From contig OX246741.1 of assembly GCA_945910005.1 (NCBI GenBank), positions 43,708,670-43,772,669 of the forward strand: 64,000 nucleotides of DNA. The letters run 5' to 3'. A program made the translations under genes and the position numbers. The notes under the pieces are model-generated. The model was given only the letters and a program-made list of their open reading frames with translations. It made no database searches and was not told the DNA's origin. The stretch's first letter is position 1. Every line of letters starts with the position of its first letter. Below are positions 1 to 11,234 of this stretch, one piece after another. This stretch comes from Isoperla grammatica (taxonomy: Eukaryota; Arthropoda; Insecta; Plecoptera; Perlodidae).

Positions 1-193
1 TCCGACTTACTCATTTGGACGTCATCATTCACAAGGTTGGAGTTGAGTTTTACATCCATATTCTTGCAACTTTGGCTAATCGAGACGATGAGTGGGTGAT
101 AATTAGATGAAGATGATAAAAACGTCACATTAATCAGATCCATTACACATTGCGGGGGTCGTCGCAAAGGGAGTCGCAGCAAGGGAGGGCAGG
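1..193 (-). repeat. Interspersed repeat R1, partial copy at the satellite edge
   Basis: This flank is an interspersed element, not satellite. Read on the minus strand it has a GC-rich part (near 140-193), then a block with TCATCTTCAT, then CACCCACTCATCGTCTCG and ATTAGCC. The same order recurs at 4148-4340, 9691-9975, 10770-11065, 29290-29570 and 38130-38375. The satellite begins abruptly at 194 inside the GC-rich part. The copy is cut by the window edge. The family name R1 is local to this annotation. Confidence 0.7.
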
Positions 194-3100
194 GCATTTA
201 TCTTGGCCATCCCCGTACTGAGTCGCCCACGCTTCCACGGTCATAGCCCACACAATGTGGCATTTATCTTGGCCATCCCCGTACTGAGTCACCCATGCTT
301 CCACGGTCATAGCCCACACAATGTGGCATTTATCTTGGCCATCCACGTACAGCGTCGCCCACGCTTCCACGGTCATAGCCCAACACAATGTGGCATTTAT
401 CTTGGCCATACCCGTACAGCGTCGCCCAAGCTTCCACGGTCATAGCCCAACACAATGTGGCATTTATCTTGGCCATCCCCTTACAGCGTCACCCACGCTT
501 CCACAGTCATAGCCCCCACAATGTGGCATTTATCTTGGCCATCCCCGTACTGAGTCGCCCACGCTTCCACGGTCATAGTCCACACAATGTGGCATTTATC
601 TTGGCCATCCCCGTACACTCACGCTTCCACGGTCATAGCTCACACAATGTGGCATTTATCTTGGCCATCCCCGTACTGAGTCGCCCAAGCTTCCACGGTC
701 ATAGCCCACACAATGTGGCATTTATCTTGGCCATCCCCGTACACTCACGCTTCCACGGTCATAGCCCACACAATGTGGCATTTATCTTGGCCATCCCCGT
801 ACTGAGTCGCCCACGCTTCCACGGTCATAGCCCACACAATGTGGCATTTATCTTGGCCATCCCCGTACTGAGTCGCCCACGCTTTCACGGTCATAGTCCA
901 CACAAAGTGGCATTTATCTTGGCCATCCCCGTACACTCACGCTTCCACGGTCATAGCCCACACAATGTGGCATTTATCTTGGCCATCCCAGTACACCCAC
1001 GCTTCCACGGTCATAGCCCACACAATGTGGCATTTATCTTGGCCATCCCCGTACACTCACGCTTTCACGGTCATAGTCCACACAAAGTGGCATTTATCTT
1101 GGCCATCCCAGTACACCCACGCTTCCACGGTCATAGCCCACACAATGTGGCATTTATCTTGGCCATCCCCGTACTGAGTCGCCCACGCTTCCACGGTCAT
1201 AGCCCACACAATGTGGCATTTATCTTGGCCATCCCCGTAATGAGTCACCCACGCTTCCACGGTCATAGCCCACACAATGTGGCATTTATCTTGGCCATCC
1301 CCGTACAGCGTCGCCCACGCTTCCACGGTCATAGCCCACACAATGTGGCATTTATCTTGGCCATCCCCGTACTGAGTCACCCATGCTTCCACGGTCATAG
1401 CCCACACAATGTGGCATTTATCTTGGCCATCCCCGTACAGCGTCGCCCACGCTTCCACGGTCATAGCCCACACAATGTGGCATTTCTCTTGGCCATCCCC
1501 GTACACTCACGCTTCCACGGTCATAGCCCACACAATGTGGTATTTATCTTGGCCATCCCCGTACACTCACGCTTCCACGGTCATAGCCCACACAATGTGG
1601 CATTTATCTTGGCCATCCCCGTACTGAGTCGCCCACGCTTCCACGGTCATAGCCCACACAATGTGGCATTTATCTTGGCCATCCACGTACAGCGTCGCCC
1701 ACGCTTCCACGGTCATAGCCCACGCACACAATGTGGCATTTATCTTGGCCATCCCCGTACAGAGTCGCCCACGCCTCCACGGTCATAGCCCACACAATGT
1801 GGCATATATCTTGGCCATCCCCGTACACTCACGCTTCCACGGTCATAGCCCACACAATGTGGTATTTATCTTGGCCATCCCCGTACACTCACGCTTCCAC
1901 GGTCATAGCCCACACAATGTGGCATTTATCTTGGCCATCCCCGTACTGAGTCGCCCACGCTTCCACGGTCATAGTCCACACAATGTGGCATTTATCTTGG
2001 CCATCCCCGTACACTCACGCTTCCACGGTCATAGCCCACACAATGTGGCATTTATCTTGGCCATCCCCGTACTGAGTCGCCCACGCTTCCACGGTCATAG
2101 CCCACACAATGTGGCATTTATCTTGGCCATCCCAGTACACCCACGCTTCCACGGTCATAGCCCACACAATGTGGCATTTATCTTGGCCATCCTTGTACAC
2201 TCACGCTTTCACGGTCATAGTCCACACAAAGTGGCATTTATCTTGGCCATCCCAGTACACCCACGCTTCCACGGTCATAGCCCACACAATGTGGCATTTA
2301 TCTTGGCCATCCCCGTACTGAGTCGCCCACGCTTCCACGGTCATAGCCCACACAATGTGGCATTTATCTTGGCCATCCCCGTAATGAGTCACCCACGCTT
2401 CCACGGTCATAGCCCACACAATGTGGCATTTATCTTGGCCATCCCCGTACAGCGTCGCCCACGCTTCCACGGTCATAGCCCACACAATGTGGCATTTATC
2501 TTGGCCATCCCCGTACTGAGTCACCCATGCTTCCACGGTCATAGCCCACACAATGTGGCATTTATCTTGGCCATCCCCGTACAGCGTCGCCCACGCTTCC
2601 ACGGTCATAGCCCACACAATGTGGCATTTCTCTTGGCCATCCCCGTACACTCACGCTTCCACGGTCATAGCCCACACAATGTGGTATTTATCTTGGCCAT
2701 CCCCGTACACTCACGCTTCCACGGTCATAGCCCACACAATGTGGCATTTATCTTGGCCATCCCCGTACTGAGTCGCCCACGCTTCCACGGTCATAGCCCA
2801 CACAATGTGGCATTTATCTTGGCCATCCACGTACAGCGTCGCCCACGCTTCCACGGTCATAGCCCACGCACACAATGTGGCATTTATCTTGGCCATCCCC
2901 GTACAGAGTCGCCCACGCCTCCACGGTCATAGCCCACACAATGTGGCATATATCTTGGCCATCCCCGTACACTCACGCTTCCACGGTCATAGCCCACACA
3001 ATGTGGTATTTATCTTGGCCATCCCCGTACACTCACGCTTCCACGGTCATAGCCCACACAATGTGGCATTTATCTTGGCCATCCCCGTACTGAGTCGCCC

Positions 3101-4092
3101 ACGCTTCCACGGTCATAGTCCACACAATGTGGCATTTATCTTGGCCATCCCCGTACACTCACGCTTCCACGGTCATAGCCCACACAATGTGGCATTTATC
3201 TTGGCCATCCCCGTACTGAGTCGCCCACGCTTCCACGGTCATAGCCCACACAATGTGGCATTTATCTTGGCCATCCCCGTACTGAGTCGCCCACGCTTCC
3301 ACGGTCATAGTCCACACAATGTGGCATTTATCTTGGCCATCCCCGTACACTCACGCTTCCACGGTCATAGCCCACACAATGTGGCATTTATCTTGGCCAT
3401 CCCCGTACTGAGTCGCCCACGCTTCCACGGTCATAGCTCACACAATGTGGCATTTATCTTGGCCATCCCCGTACTGAGTCACCCACGCTTCCACGGTCAT
3501 AGCCCACACAATGTGGCATTTATCTTGGCCATCCCCGTACTGAGTCGCCCACGCTTCCACGGTCATAGCCCACACAATGTGGCATTTATCTTGGCCATCC
3601 CCGTACACTCACGCTTCCACGGTCATAGCCCACACAATGTGGCATTTATCTTGGCCATCCCCGTACTGAGTCGCCCACGCTTTCACGGTCATAGTCCACA
3701 CAAAGTGGCATTTATCTTGGCCATCCCCGTACACTCACGCTTCCACGGTCATAGCCCACACAATGTGGCATTTATCTTGGCCATCCCCGTACTGAGTCGC
3801 CCACGCTTCCACGGTCATAGCCCACACAATGTGGCATTTATCTTGGCCATCCCCGTACTGAGTCACCCATGCTTCCACGGTCATAGCCCACACAATGTGG
3901 CATTTATCTTGGCCATCCCCGTACTGAGTCGCCCACGCTTCCACGGTCATAGCCCACACAATGTGGCATTTATCTTGGCCATCCCCGTACTGAGTCACCC
4001 ATGCTTCCACGGTCATAGCCCACACAATGTGGCATTTATCTTGGCCATCCCCGTACAGCGTCGCCCACGCTTCCACGGTCATTGCCCACACA
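194..4092. repeat. Satellite array of 66-bp and 60-bp units, block 1
   Basis: About 60 head-to-tail units start with GCATTTATCTTGGCCATCCC and end with CCCACACAATGTG. There are two main unit lengths, 66 bp (containing CTGAGTCGCCCACG) and 60 bp (containing CACTCACG), with variants carrying 1-4 extra bases near CCCAACACAATG or CCCACGCACACAATG. Because 66 and 60 are multiples of three, long open frames appear on both strands, up to 466 codons; these are by-products of the period. Each unit has a small inverted repeat CCACA CAA TGTGG. A sub-block repeats at a 1144-bp offset (for example 1661 and 2805). Confidence 0.95.
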
Positions 4093-4340
4093 AGAGCGGC
4101 CAACTAGTTGTCTGTATTTGAAAAGCCACCCGCTGATTGACTCCGAGTCCGACTTACTCATTTGGACGTCATCATTCACAAGGTTGGAGTTGAGTTTTAC
4201 ATCCATATTCTTGCAACTTTGGCTAATCGAGACGATGAGTGGGTGATAATTAGATGAAGATGATAAAAACGTCACATTAATCAGATCCATTACACATTGC
4301 GGGGGTCGTCGCAAAGGGAGTCGCAGCAAGGGAGGGCAGG
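4093..4340 (-). repeat. Spacer between satellite blocks: foldback fragment plus R1
   Basis: The satellite stops at AAGAGCGGCCAAC and is followed by a foldback-element fragment (CCACCCGCTGATTG and GACGTCATCATTCACAAGG), then the same R1 flank as positions 1-193. No gene is seen. The foldback part matches the sequence after block 2 (9592-9690) and an element in actin intron 2 (35231-35392). Confidence 0.75.
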
Positions 4341-7300
4341 GCATTTATCTTGGCCATCCCCGTACTGAGTCGCCCACGCTTCCACGGTCATAGCCCACAC
4401 AATGTGGCATTTATCTTGGCCATCCCCGTACTGAGTCACCCATGCTTCCACGGTCATAGCCCACACAATGTGGCATTTATCTTGGCCATCCACGTACAGC
4501 GTCGCCCACGCTTCCACGGTCATAGCCCAACACAATGTGGCATTTATCTTGGCCATACCCGTACAGCGTCGCCCAAGCTTCCACGGTCATAGCCCAACAC
4601 AATGTGGCATTTATCTTGGCCATCCCCTTACAGCGTCACCCACGCTTCCACAGTCATAGCCCCCACAATGTGGCATTTATCTTGGCCATCCCCGTACTGA
4701 GTCGCCCACGCTTCCACGGTCATAGTCCACACAATGTGGCATTTATCTTGGCCATCCCCGTACACTCACGCTTCCACGGTCATAGCTCACACAATGTGGC
4801 ATTTATCTTGGCCATCCCCGTACTGAGTCGCCCAAGCTTCCACGGTCATAGCCCACACAATGTGGCATTTATCTTGGCCATCCCCGTACACTCACGCTTC
4901 CACGGTCATAGCCCACACAATGTGGCATTTATCTTGGCCATCCCCGTACTGAGTCGCCCACGCTTCCACGGTCATAGCCCACACAATGTGGCATTTATCT
5001 TGGCCATCCCCGTACTGAGTCGCCCACGCTTTCACGGTCATAGTCCACACAAAGTGGCATTTATCTTGGCCATCCCCGTACACTCACGCTTCCACGGTCA
5101 TAGCCCACACAATGTGGCATTTATCTTGGCCATCCCAGTACACCCACGCTTCCACGGTCATAGCCCACACAATGTGGCATTTATCTTGGCCATCCCCGTA
5201 CACTCACGCTTTCACGGTCATAGTCCACACAAAGTGGCATTTATCTTGGCCATCCCAGTACACCCACGCTTCCACGGTCATAGCCCACACAATGTGGCAT
5301 TTATCTTGGCCATCCCCGTACTGAGTCGCCCACGCTTCCACGGTCATAGCCCACACAATGTGGCATTTATCTTGGCCTTCCCCGTAATGAGTCACCCACG
5401 CTTCCACGGTCATAGCCCACACAATGTGGCATTTATCTTGGCCATCCCCGTACAGCGTCGCCCACGCTTCCACGGTCATAGCCCACACAATGTGGCATTT
5501 ATCTTGGCCATCCCCGTACTGAGTCACCCATGCTTCCACGGTCATAGCCCACACAATGTGGCATTTATCTTGGCCATCCCCGTACAGCGTCGCCCACGCT
5601 TCCACGGTCATAGCCCACACAATGTGGCATTTCTCTTGGCCATCCCCGTACACTCACGCTTCCACGGTCATAGCCCACACAATGTGGTATTTATCTTGGC
5701 CATCCCCGTACACTCACGCTTCCACGGTCATAGCCCACACAATGTGGCATTTATCTTGGCCATCCCCGTACTGAGTCGCCCACGCTTCCACGGTCATAGC
5801 CCACACAATGTGGCATTTATCTTGGCCATCCACGTACAGCGTCGCCCACGCTTCCACGGTCATAGCCCACGCACACAATGTGGCATTTATCTTGGCCATC
5901 CCCGTACAGAGTCGCCCACGCCTCCACGGTCATAGCCCACACAATGTGGCATATATCTTGGCCATCCCCGTACACTCACGCTTCCACGGTCATAGCCCAC
6001 ACAATGTGGTATTTATCTTGGCCATCCCCGTACACTCACGCTTCCACGGTCATAGCCCACACAATGTGGCATTTATCTTGGCCATCCCCGTACTGAGTCG
6101 CCCACGCTTCCACGGTCATAGTCCACACAATGTGGCATTTATCTTGGCCATCCCCGTACACTCACGCTTCCACGGTCATAGCCCACACAATGTGGCATTT
6201 ATCTTGGCCATCCCCGTACTGAGTCGCCCACGCTTCCACGGTCATAGCCCACACAATGTGGCATTTATCTTGGCCATCCCCGTACTGAGTCGCCCACGCT
6301 TCCACGGTCATAGTCCACACAATGTGGCATTTCTCTTGGCCATCCCCGTACAGCGTCGCCCACGCTTCCACGGTCATAGCCCACACAATGTGGCATTTAT
6401 CTTGGCCATCCACGTACAGCGTCGCCCACGCTTCCACGGTCATAGCCCAACACAATGTGGCATTTATCTTGGCCATACCCGTACAGCGTCGCCCAAGCTT
6501 CCACGGTCATAGCCCACGCACACAATGTGGCATTTATCTTGGCCATCCCCGTACTGAGTCACCCACGCATTCCACGGTCATAGCCCACACATAGTGGCAT
6601 TTATCTTGGCCATCCCCGTACAGAGTCGCCCACGCCTCCACGGTCATAGCCCACACAATGTGGCATATATCTTGGCCATCCCCGTACACTCACGCTTCCA
6701 CGGTCATAGCCCACACAATGTGGTATTTATCTTGGCCATCCCCGTACACTCACGCTTCCACGGTCATAGCCCACACAATGTGGCATTTATCTTGGCCATC
6801 CCCGTACTGAGTCGCCCACGCTTCCACGGTCATAGCCCACACAATGTGGCATTTATCTTGGCCCTCCCCGTACAGAGTCGCCCACGCTTCCACGGTCATA
6901 GCCCACACAATGTGGCATTTATCTTGGCCATCCCCGTACACTCACGCTTCCACGGTCATAGCCCACACAATGTGGCATTTATCTTGGCCATCCCCGTACT
7001 GAGTCGCCCACGCTTCCACGGTCATAGCCCACACAATGTGGCATTTATCTTGGCCATCCACGTACAGCGTCGCCCACGCTTCCACGGTCATAGCCCAACA
7101 CAATGTGGCATTTATCTTGGCCATACCCGTACAGCGTCGCCCAAGCTTCCACGGTCATAGCCCAACACAATGTGGCATTTATCTTGGCCATCCCCTTACA
7201 GCGTCACCCACGCTTCCACAGTCATAGCCCCCACAATGTGGCATTTATCTTGGCCATCCCCGTACTGAGTCGCCCACGCTTCCACGGTCATAGTCCACAC

Positions 7301-9590
7301 AATGTGGCATTTATCTTGGCCATCCCCGTACACTCACGCTTCCACGGTCATAGCTCACACAATGTGGCATTTATCTTGGCCATCCCCGTACTGAGTCGCC
7401 CAAGCTTCCACGGTCATAGCCCACACAATGTGGCATTTATCTTGGCCATCCCCGTACACTCACGCTTCCACGGTCATAGCCCACACAATGTGGCATTTAT
7501 CTTGGCCATCCCCGTACTGAGTCGCCCACGCTTCCACGGTCATAGCCCACACAATGTGGCATTTATCTTGGCCATCCCCGTACTGAGTCGCCCACGCTTT
7601 CACGGTCATAGTCCACACAAAGTGGCATTTATCTTGGCCATCCCCGTACACTCACGCTTCCACGGTCATAGCCCACACAATGTGGCATTTATCTTGGCCA
7701 TCCCAGTACACCCACGCTTCCACGGTCATAGCCCACACAATGTGGCATTTATCTTGGCCATCCCCGTACACTCACGCTTTCACGGTCATAGTCCACACAA
7801 AGTGGCATTTATCTTGGCCATCCCAGTACACCCACGCTTCCACGGTCATAGCCCACACAATGTGGCATTTATCTTGGCCATCCCCGTACTGAGTCGCCCA
7901 CGCTTCCACGGTCATAGCCCACACAATGTGGCATTTATCTTGGCCATCCCCGTACAGCGTCGCCCACGCTTCCACGGTCATAGCCCACACAATGTGGCAT
8001 TTATCTTGGCCATCCCCGTACTGAGTCACCCATGCTTCCACGGTCATAGCCCACACAATGTGGCATTTATCTTGGCCATCCCCGTACAGCGTCGCCCACG
8101 CTTCCACGGTCATAGCCCACACAATGTGGCATTTCTCTTGGCCATCCCCGTACACTCACGCTTCCACGGTCATAGCCCACACAATGTGGTATTTATCTTG
8201 GCCATCCCCGTACACTCACGCTTCCACGGTCATAGCCCACACAATGTGGCATTTATCTTGGCCATCCCCGTACTGAGTCGCCCACGCTTCCACGGTCATA
8301 GCCCACACAATGTGGCATTTATCTTGGCCATCCACGTACAGCGTCGCCCACGCTTCCACGGTCATAGCCCACGCACACAATGTGGCATTTATCTTGGCCA
8401 TCCCCGTACAGAGTCGCCCACGCCTCCACGGTCATAGCCCACACAATGTGGCATATATCTTGGCCATCCCCGTACACTCACGCTTCCACGGTCATAGCCC
8501 ACACAATGTGGTATTTATCTTGGCCATCCCCGTACACTCACGCTTCCACGGTCATAGCCCACACAATGTGGCATTTATCTTGGCCATCCCCGTACTGAGT
8601 CGCCCACGCTTCCACGGTCATAGTCCACACAATGTGGCATTTATCTTGGCCATCCCCGTACACTCACGCTTCCACGGTCATAGCCCACACAATGTGGCAT
8701 TTATCTTGGCCATCCCCGTACTGAGTCGCCCACGCTTCCACGGTCATAGCCCACACAATGTGGCATTTATCTTGGCCATCCCCGTACTGAGTCGCCCACG
8801 CTTCCACGGTCATAGTCCACACAATGTGGCATTTATCTTGGCCATCCCCGTACACTCACGCTTCCACGGTCATAGCCCACACAATGTGGCATTTATCTTG
8901 GCCATCCCCGTACTGAGTCGCCCACGCTTCCACGGTCATAGCTCACACAATGTGGCATTTATCTTGGCCATCCCCGTACTGAGTCACCCACGCTTCCACG
9001 GTCATAGCCCACACAATGTGGCATTTATCTTGGCCATCCCCGTACTGAGTCGCCCACGCTTCCACGGTCATAGCCCACACAATGTGGCATTTATCTTGGC
9101 CATCCCCGTACACTCACGCTTCCACGGTCATAGCCCACACAATGTGGCATTTATCTTGGCCATCCCCGTACTGAGTCGCCCACGCTTTCACGGTCATAGT
9201 CCACACAAAGTGGCATTTATCTTGGCCATCCCCGTACACTCACGCTTCCACGGTCATAGCCCACACAATGTGGCATTTATCTTGGCCATCCCCGTACTGA
9301 GTCGCCCACGCTTCCACGGTCATAGCCCACACAATGTGGCATTTATCTTGGCCATCCCCGTACTGAGTCACCCATGCTTCCACGGTCATAGCCCACACAA
9401 TGTGGCATTTATCTTGGCCATCCCCGTACTGAGTCGCCCACGCTTCCACGGTCATAGCCCACACAATGTGGCATTTATCTTGGCCATCCCCGTACTGAGT
9501 CACCCATGCTTCCACGGTCATAGCCCACACAATGTGGCATTTATCTTGGCCATCCCTGTACACCCACGCTTCCACGGTCATAGCCCACAC
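4341..9590. repeat. Satellite array of 66-bp and 60-bp units, block 2
   Basis: Same satellite as block 1, about 80 units over 5.25 kb, beginning at the corresponding R1 junction and ending at the same exit sequence AAGAGCGGCC. The middle (about 6320-7100) has a different order of variants, including a unit with ACATAGTGGC, so block 2 has its own history of internal duplication. Reading frames here are repetitive and open on both strands, with no codon signature of selection. Confidence 0.95.
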
Positions 9591-9591
9591 A

Positions 9592-9690
9592 AGAGCGGCC
9601 AACCAGTTGTCTTTAATTGAAAAGCCACCCGCTGATTGGCTCCGACTTACTCATTTTGACGTCATCATTTACAAGGTTGCTGTGGAACTA
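9592..9690. repeat. Foldback element fragment with TGACGTCAT
   Basis: One arm of a foldback element: AAAAGCCACCCGCTGATTGG, then CCGACTTACTCATTTTGACG, then ACAAGGTTGCTGTGG. The complete element is recognisable at 35231-35392, where both arms are present in inverted orientation. Here only one arm remains, directly abutting the satellite. Confidence 0.6.
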
Positions 9691-9975
9691 CTTAAGATGA
9701 TGATAGTTGAGTTTTACATTCATATTTTTGCAACTTTGGCCAATCGAGACGATGAGCGGGTGATCATTAGATGAAGATGATAAAAACGATCCATTACACA
9801 TGGCGGGGGTCGTCGCAAAGGGAGTCCAGCAAGGGAGAGGGGGCCAAGTGGGAGGAGAAATGTGCTGTGGGACAGTGGGGGCTGGGGGGGAGGGAGCGGG
9901 TCTCCTTTCGTCGCGTGTTACAACTAGCAGAGTCACTCTGGGCCTATCTTCCCCGGGCCCAGCGCGGGCCCAACT
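9691..9975 (-). repeat. Interspersed repeat R1 copy
   Basis: Minus-strand copy of R1: GCAACTTTGGCCAATCGAGA, then GATGAAGATGATAAAAACGA, then the GC-rich domain (GGGGGTCGTCGCAAAGGGAG and AAGTGGGAGG), ending near CTAGCAGAGTCACTCTGGGC. It lacks the satellite insertion found in the other left-hand copies, so it shows what the unbroken element looks like. Another copy in the opposite orientation lies 0.8 kb downstream. Confidence 0.7.
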
Positions 9976-9977
9976 AC

Positions 9978-10272
9978 TATAGGAGTAATAATAATAATAA
10001 TAATTTGTGTAGTAATACCCGTTCTAGGGTGCACACCAGCTTTACCTGATGTGCCCCTCTTCAGGTGACTAACTAGGTTATTAGGGTGTTTGGATAGTTG
10101 GGAAGGATTGTCCGAGGGCTGATAGTATGACTCAATCCCAGCATTCGCTTTTACGACTGAGGAAAACCTCGGAAAAAACCTTCAGTCAGGACTGCCGATG
10201 GCCGGAATCGAACCGGCGACCTCCCGAATTAGAGTCTCGCGTCTTACCGCTGAGCCACCTCTATCGGTTATA
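9978..10272 (-). repeat. SINE-A (tRNA-derived), fullest copy
   Basis: On the minus strand the element starts with a tRNA-like head: box A-like GGTGGCTCAGCGGTAAGACG and box B-like GGTTCGATTCC. A conserved body follows (CAGTCCTGACTGAAGG, then CCGAGGTTTTCCTCAGTC, then TGCTGGGATTGAG), then GAAGAGGGGCACATCAGG and TGGTGTGCACCCTAGAACGG, and it ends in an (ATT)n tail (AAT on the plus strand, near 9983-10004). Box spacing and the tail fit a Pol III-transcribed SINE copied by LINE machinery. Other copies are at 21637, 24350, 35046 and 37676. Confidence 0.8.
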
Positions 10273-10769
10273 GGAGTAGCGGAAGGCGGAATGCACTTCT
10301 ACTATCAACAGTGGTGAGGACGCGTCATTTGTGTAGAGAACCTATATGAGTCGTAACGACGTGTCCAACGTCCTTTGCAGTGACTCAGAGCGTTGATAAA
10401 TGTTTGTTTTGGCTCCCTCTTATGTACACGTCATCAAGAAGTTATTCGTAAAAGAAAATATTGAATCTATGCTCAAGTTTCTTTCCGGTATTATGTGACA
10501 TAGTATAATGTAGCACATTGATAACAGGCACGTCCACGCAAATACCTTGTAAGACTATGACGCAGATAATATGTTCGAGGTGTCAGTGATACGGACAATG
10601 TTTCATTTAGTTCTTTAAACATTCCTTTGGCAATCCTTCTCAATAATTGTCTTAGAATAAACTCAATTTCTACGCCGATACAAACATAATATCTGAACTG
10701 ATATAAGATAAAAAGTGTGAATTGTAACAACATAAAATACCCAAACCATATTTGCAAAATCACTCTAAA
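10273..10769. other. Gene-free spacer
   Basis: About 500 bp of unique AT-leaning sequence between SINE-A and the next R1 copy. The only open frame here (minus strand, 90 codons) has no recognisable domain. Nothing else is seen. Confidence 0.6.
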
Positions 10770-11065
10770 TAACTACTTGATTGTATTGTATTGTATTTAT
10801 TTCAGCCAGTTGACCCGTCTCGGCCCCGGTTTCGAATAGGCCCAGAATGACTCTGCTAGTCGTAAGAGGCGACGAAAGGAGATCCTGTCCCTTTCCCCCA
10901 CTGTCCCGCTGAAGATGTTTCCTCCCACTTGGCCCTGCCCTCCCTTGCTGGACTCCCCTTATGAGTTATGACGACCCCCGCGATGTGCAATGGATCTGAT
11001 TCGGACATGTAGTGATTTTTTATCATCTTCATATTTCACCCACTCATCATCTTGATTAGTATGGT
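10770..11065 (+). repeat. Interspersed repeat R1 copy, plus orientation
   Basis: Begins at a TTGTATTGTATTGTATTT run, then CCGGTTTCGAATAGGCCCAG, GGCGACGAAAGGAGATCCTG, CCCACTTGGCCCTGCCCTCC, GCGATGTGCAATGGATCTG and TTTTTATCATCTTCATATTT, ending in CACCCACTCATCATCTTG. It is inverted relative to the 9691-9975 copy. Confidence 0.7.
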
Positions 11066-11234
11066 ATGTAAAACCCAAATATCATCATTTCAGACAGTTG
11101 ACGTATACATGGTATACATTTAAGAATCGTCATAGTGCTTATATTAAAGCTTAAATAATACATTTAGATAGTGGTGATAATATTGAATAATAATATATGA
11201 AATATAGAGTAATAATAAAGACACTAAGTACAAG

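Larger units (their letters stand above)
1..9590. repeat. Higher-order (macrosatellite) repeat, 4147-bp offset
   Basis: Position 1 onward is repeated from 4148 with the R1 flank, the satellite start (194 and 4341) and unit variants in the same order, so the duplicated unit includes both R1 flank and satellite. Within block 2 the same variant order returns a third time at a 2568-bp offset (5112 and 7680). The near-identity of these long copies, including rare unit variants, indicates recent large tandem duplication, or alternatively assembly duplication. Confidence 0.85.

Noticed and set aside
388..1788. 466-codon frame and similar long frames in 1-9600 as repeat proteins
   Set aside because: Several frames on both strands are open at once because the units are multiples of three. 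No signal peptide, start context or selection pattern supports coding.
194..9590. CRISPR-like array
   Set aside because: No variable spacers; the units are continuous satellite repeats in a eukaryotic genome.
10205..10267. Genuine tRNA gene on the minus strand
   Set aside because: Boxes A and B are present, but the same head with the same non-tRNA body occurs in five places, so it is a SINE; acceptor and anticodon stems were not convincing.
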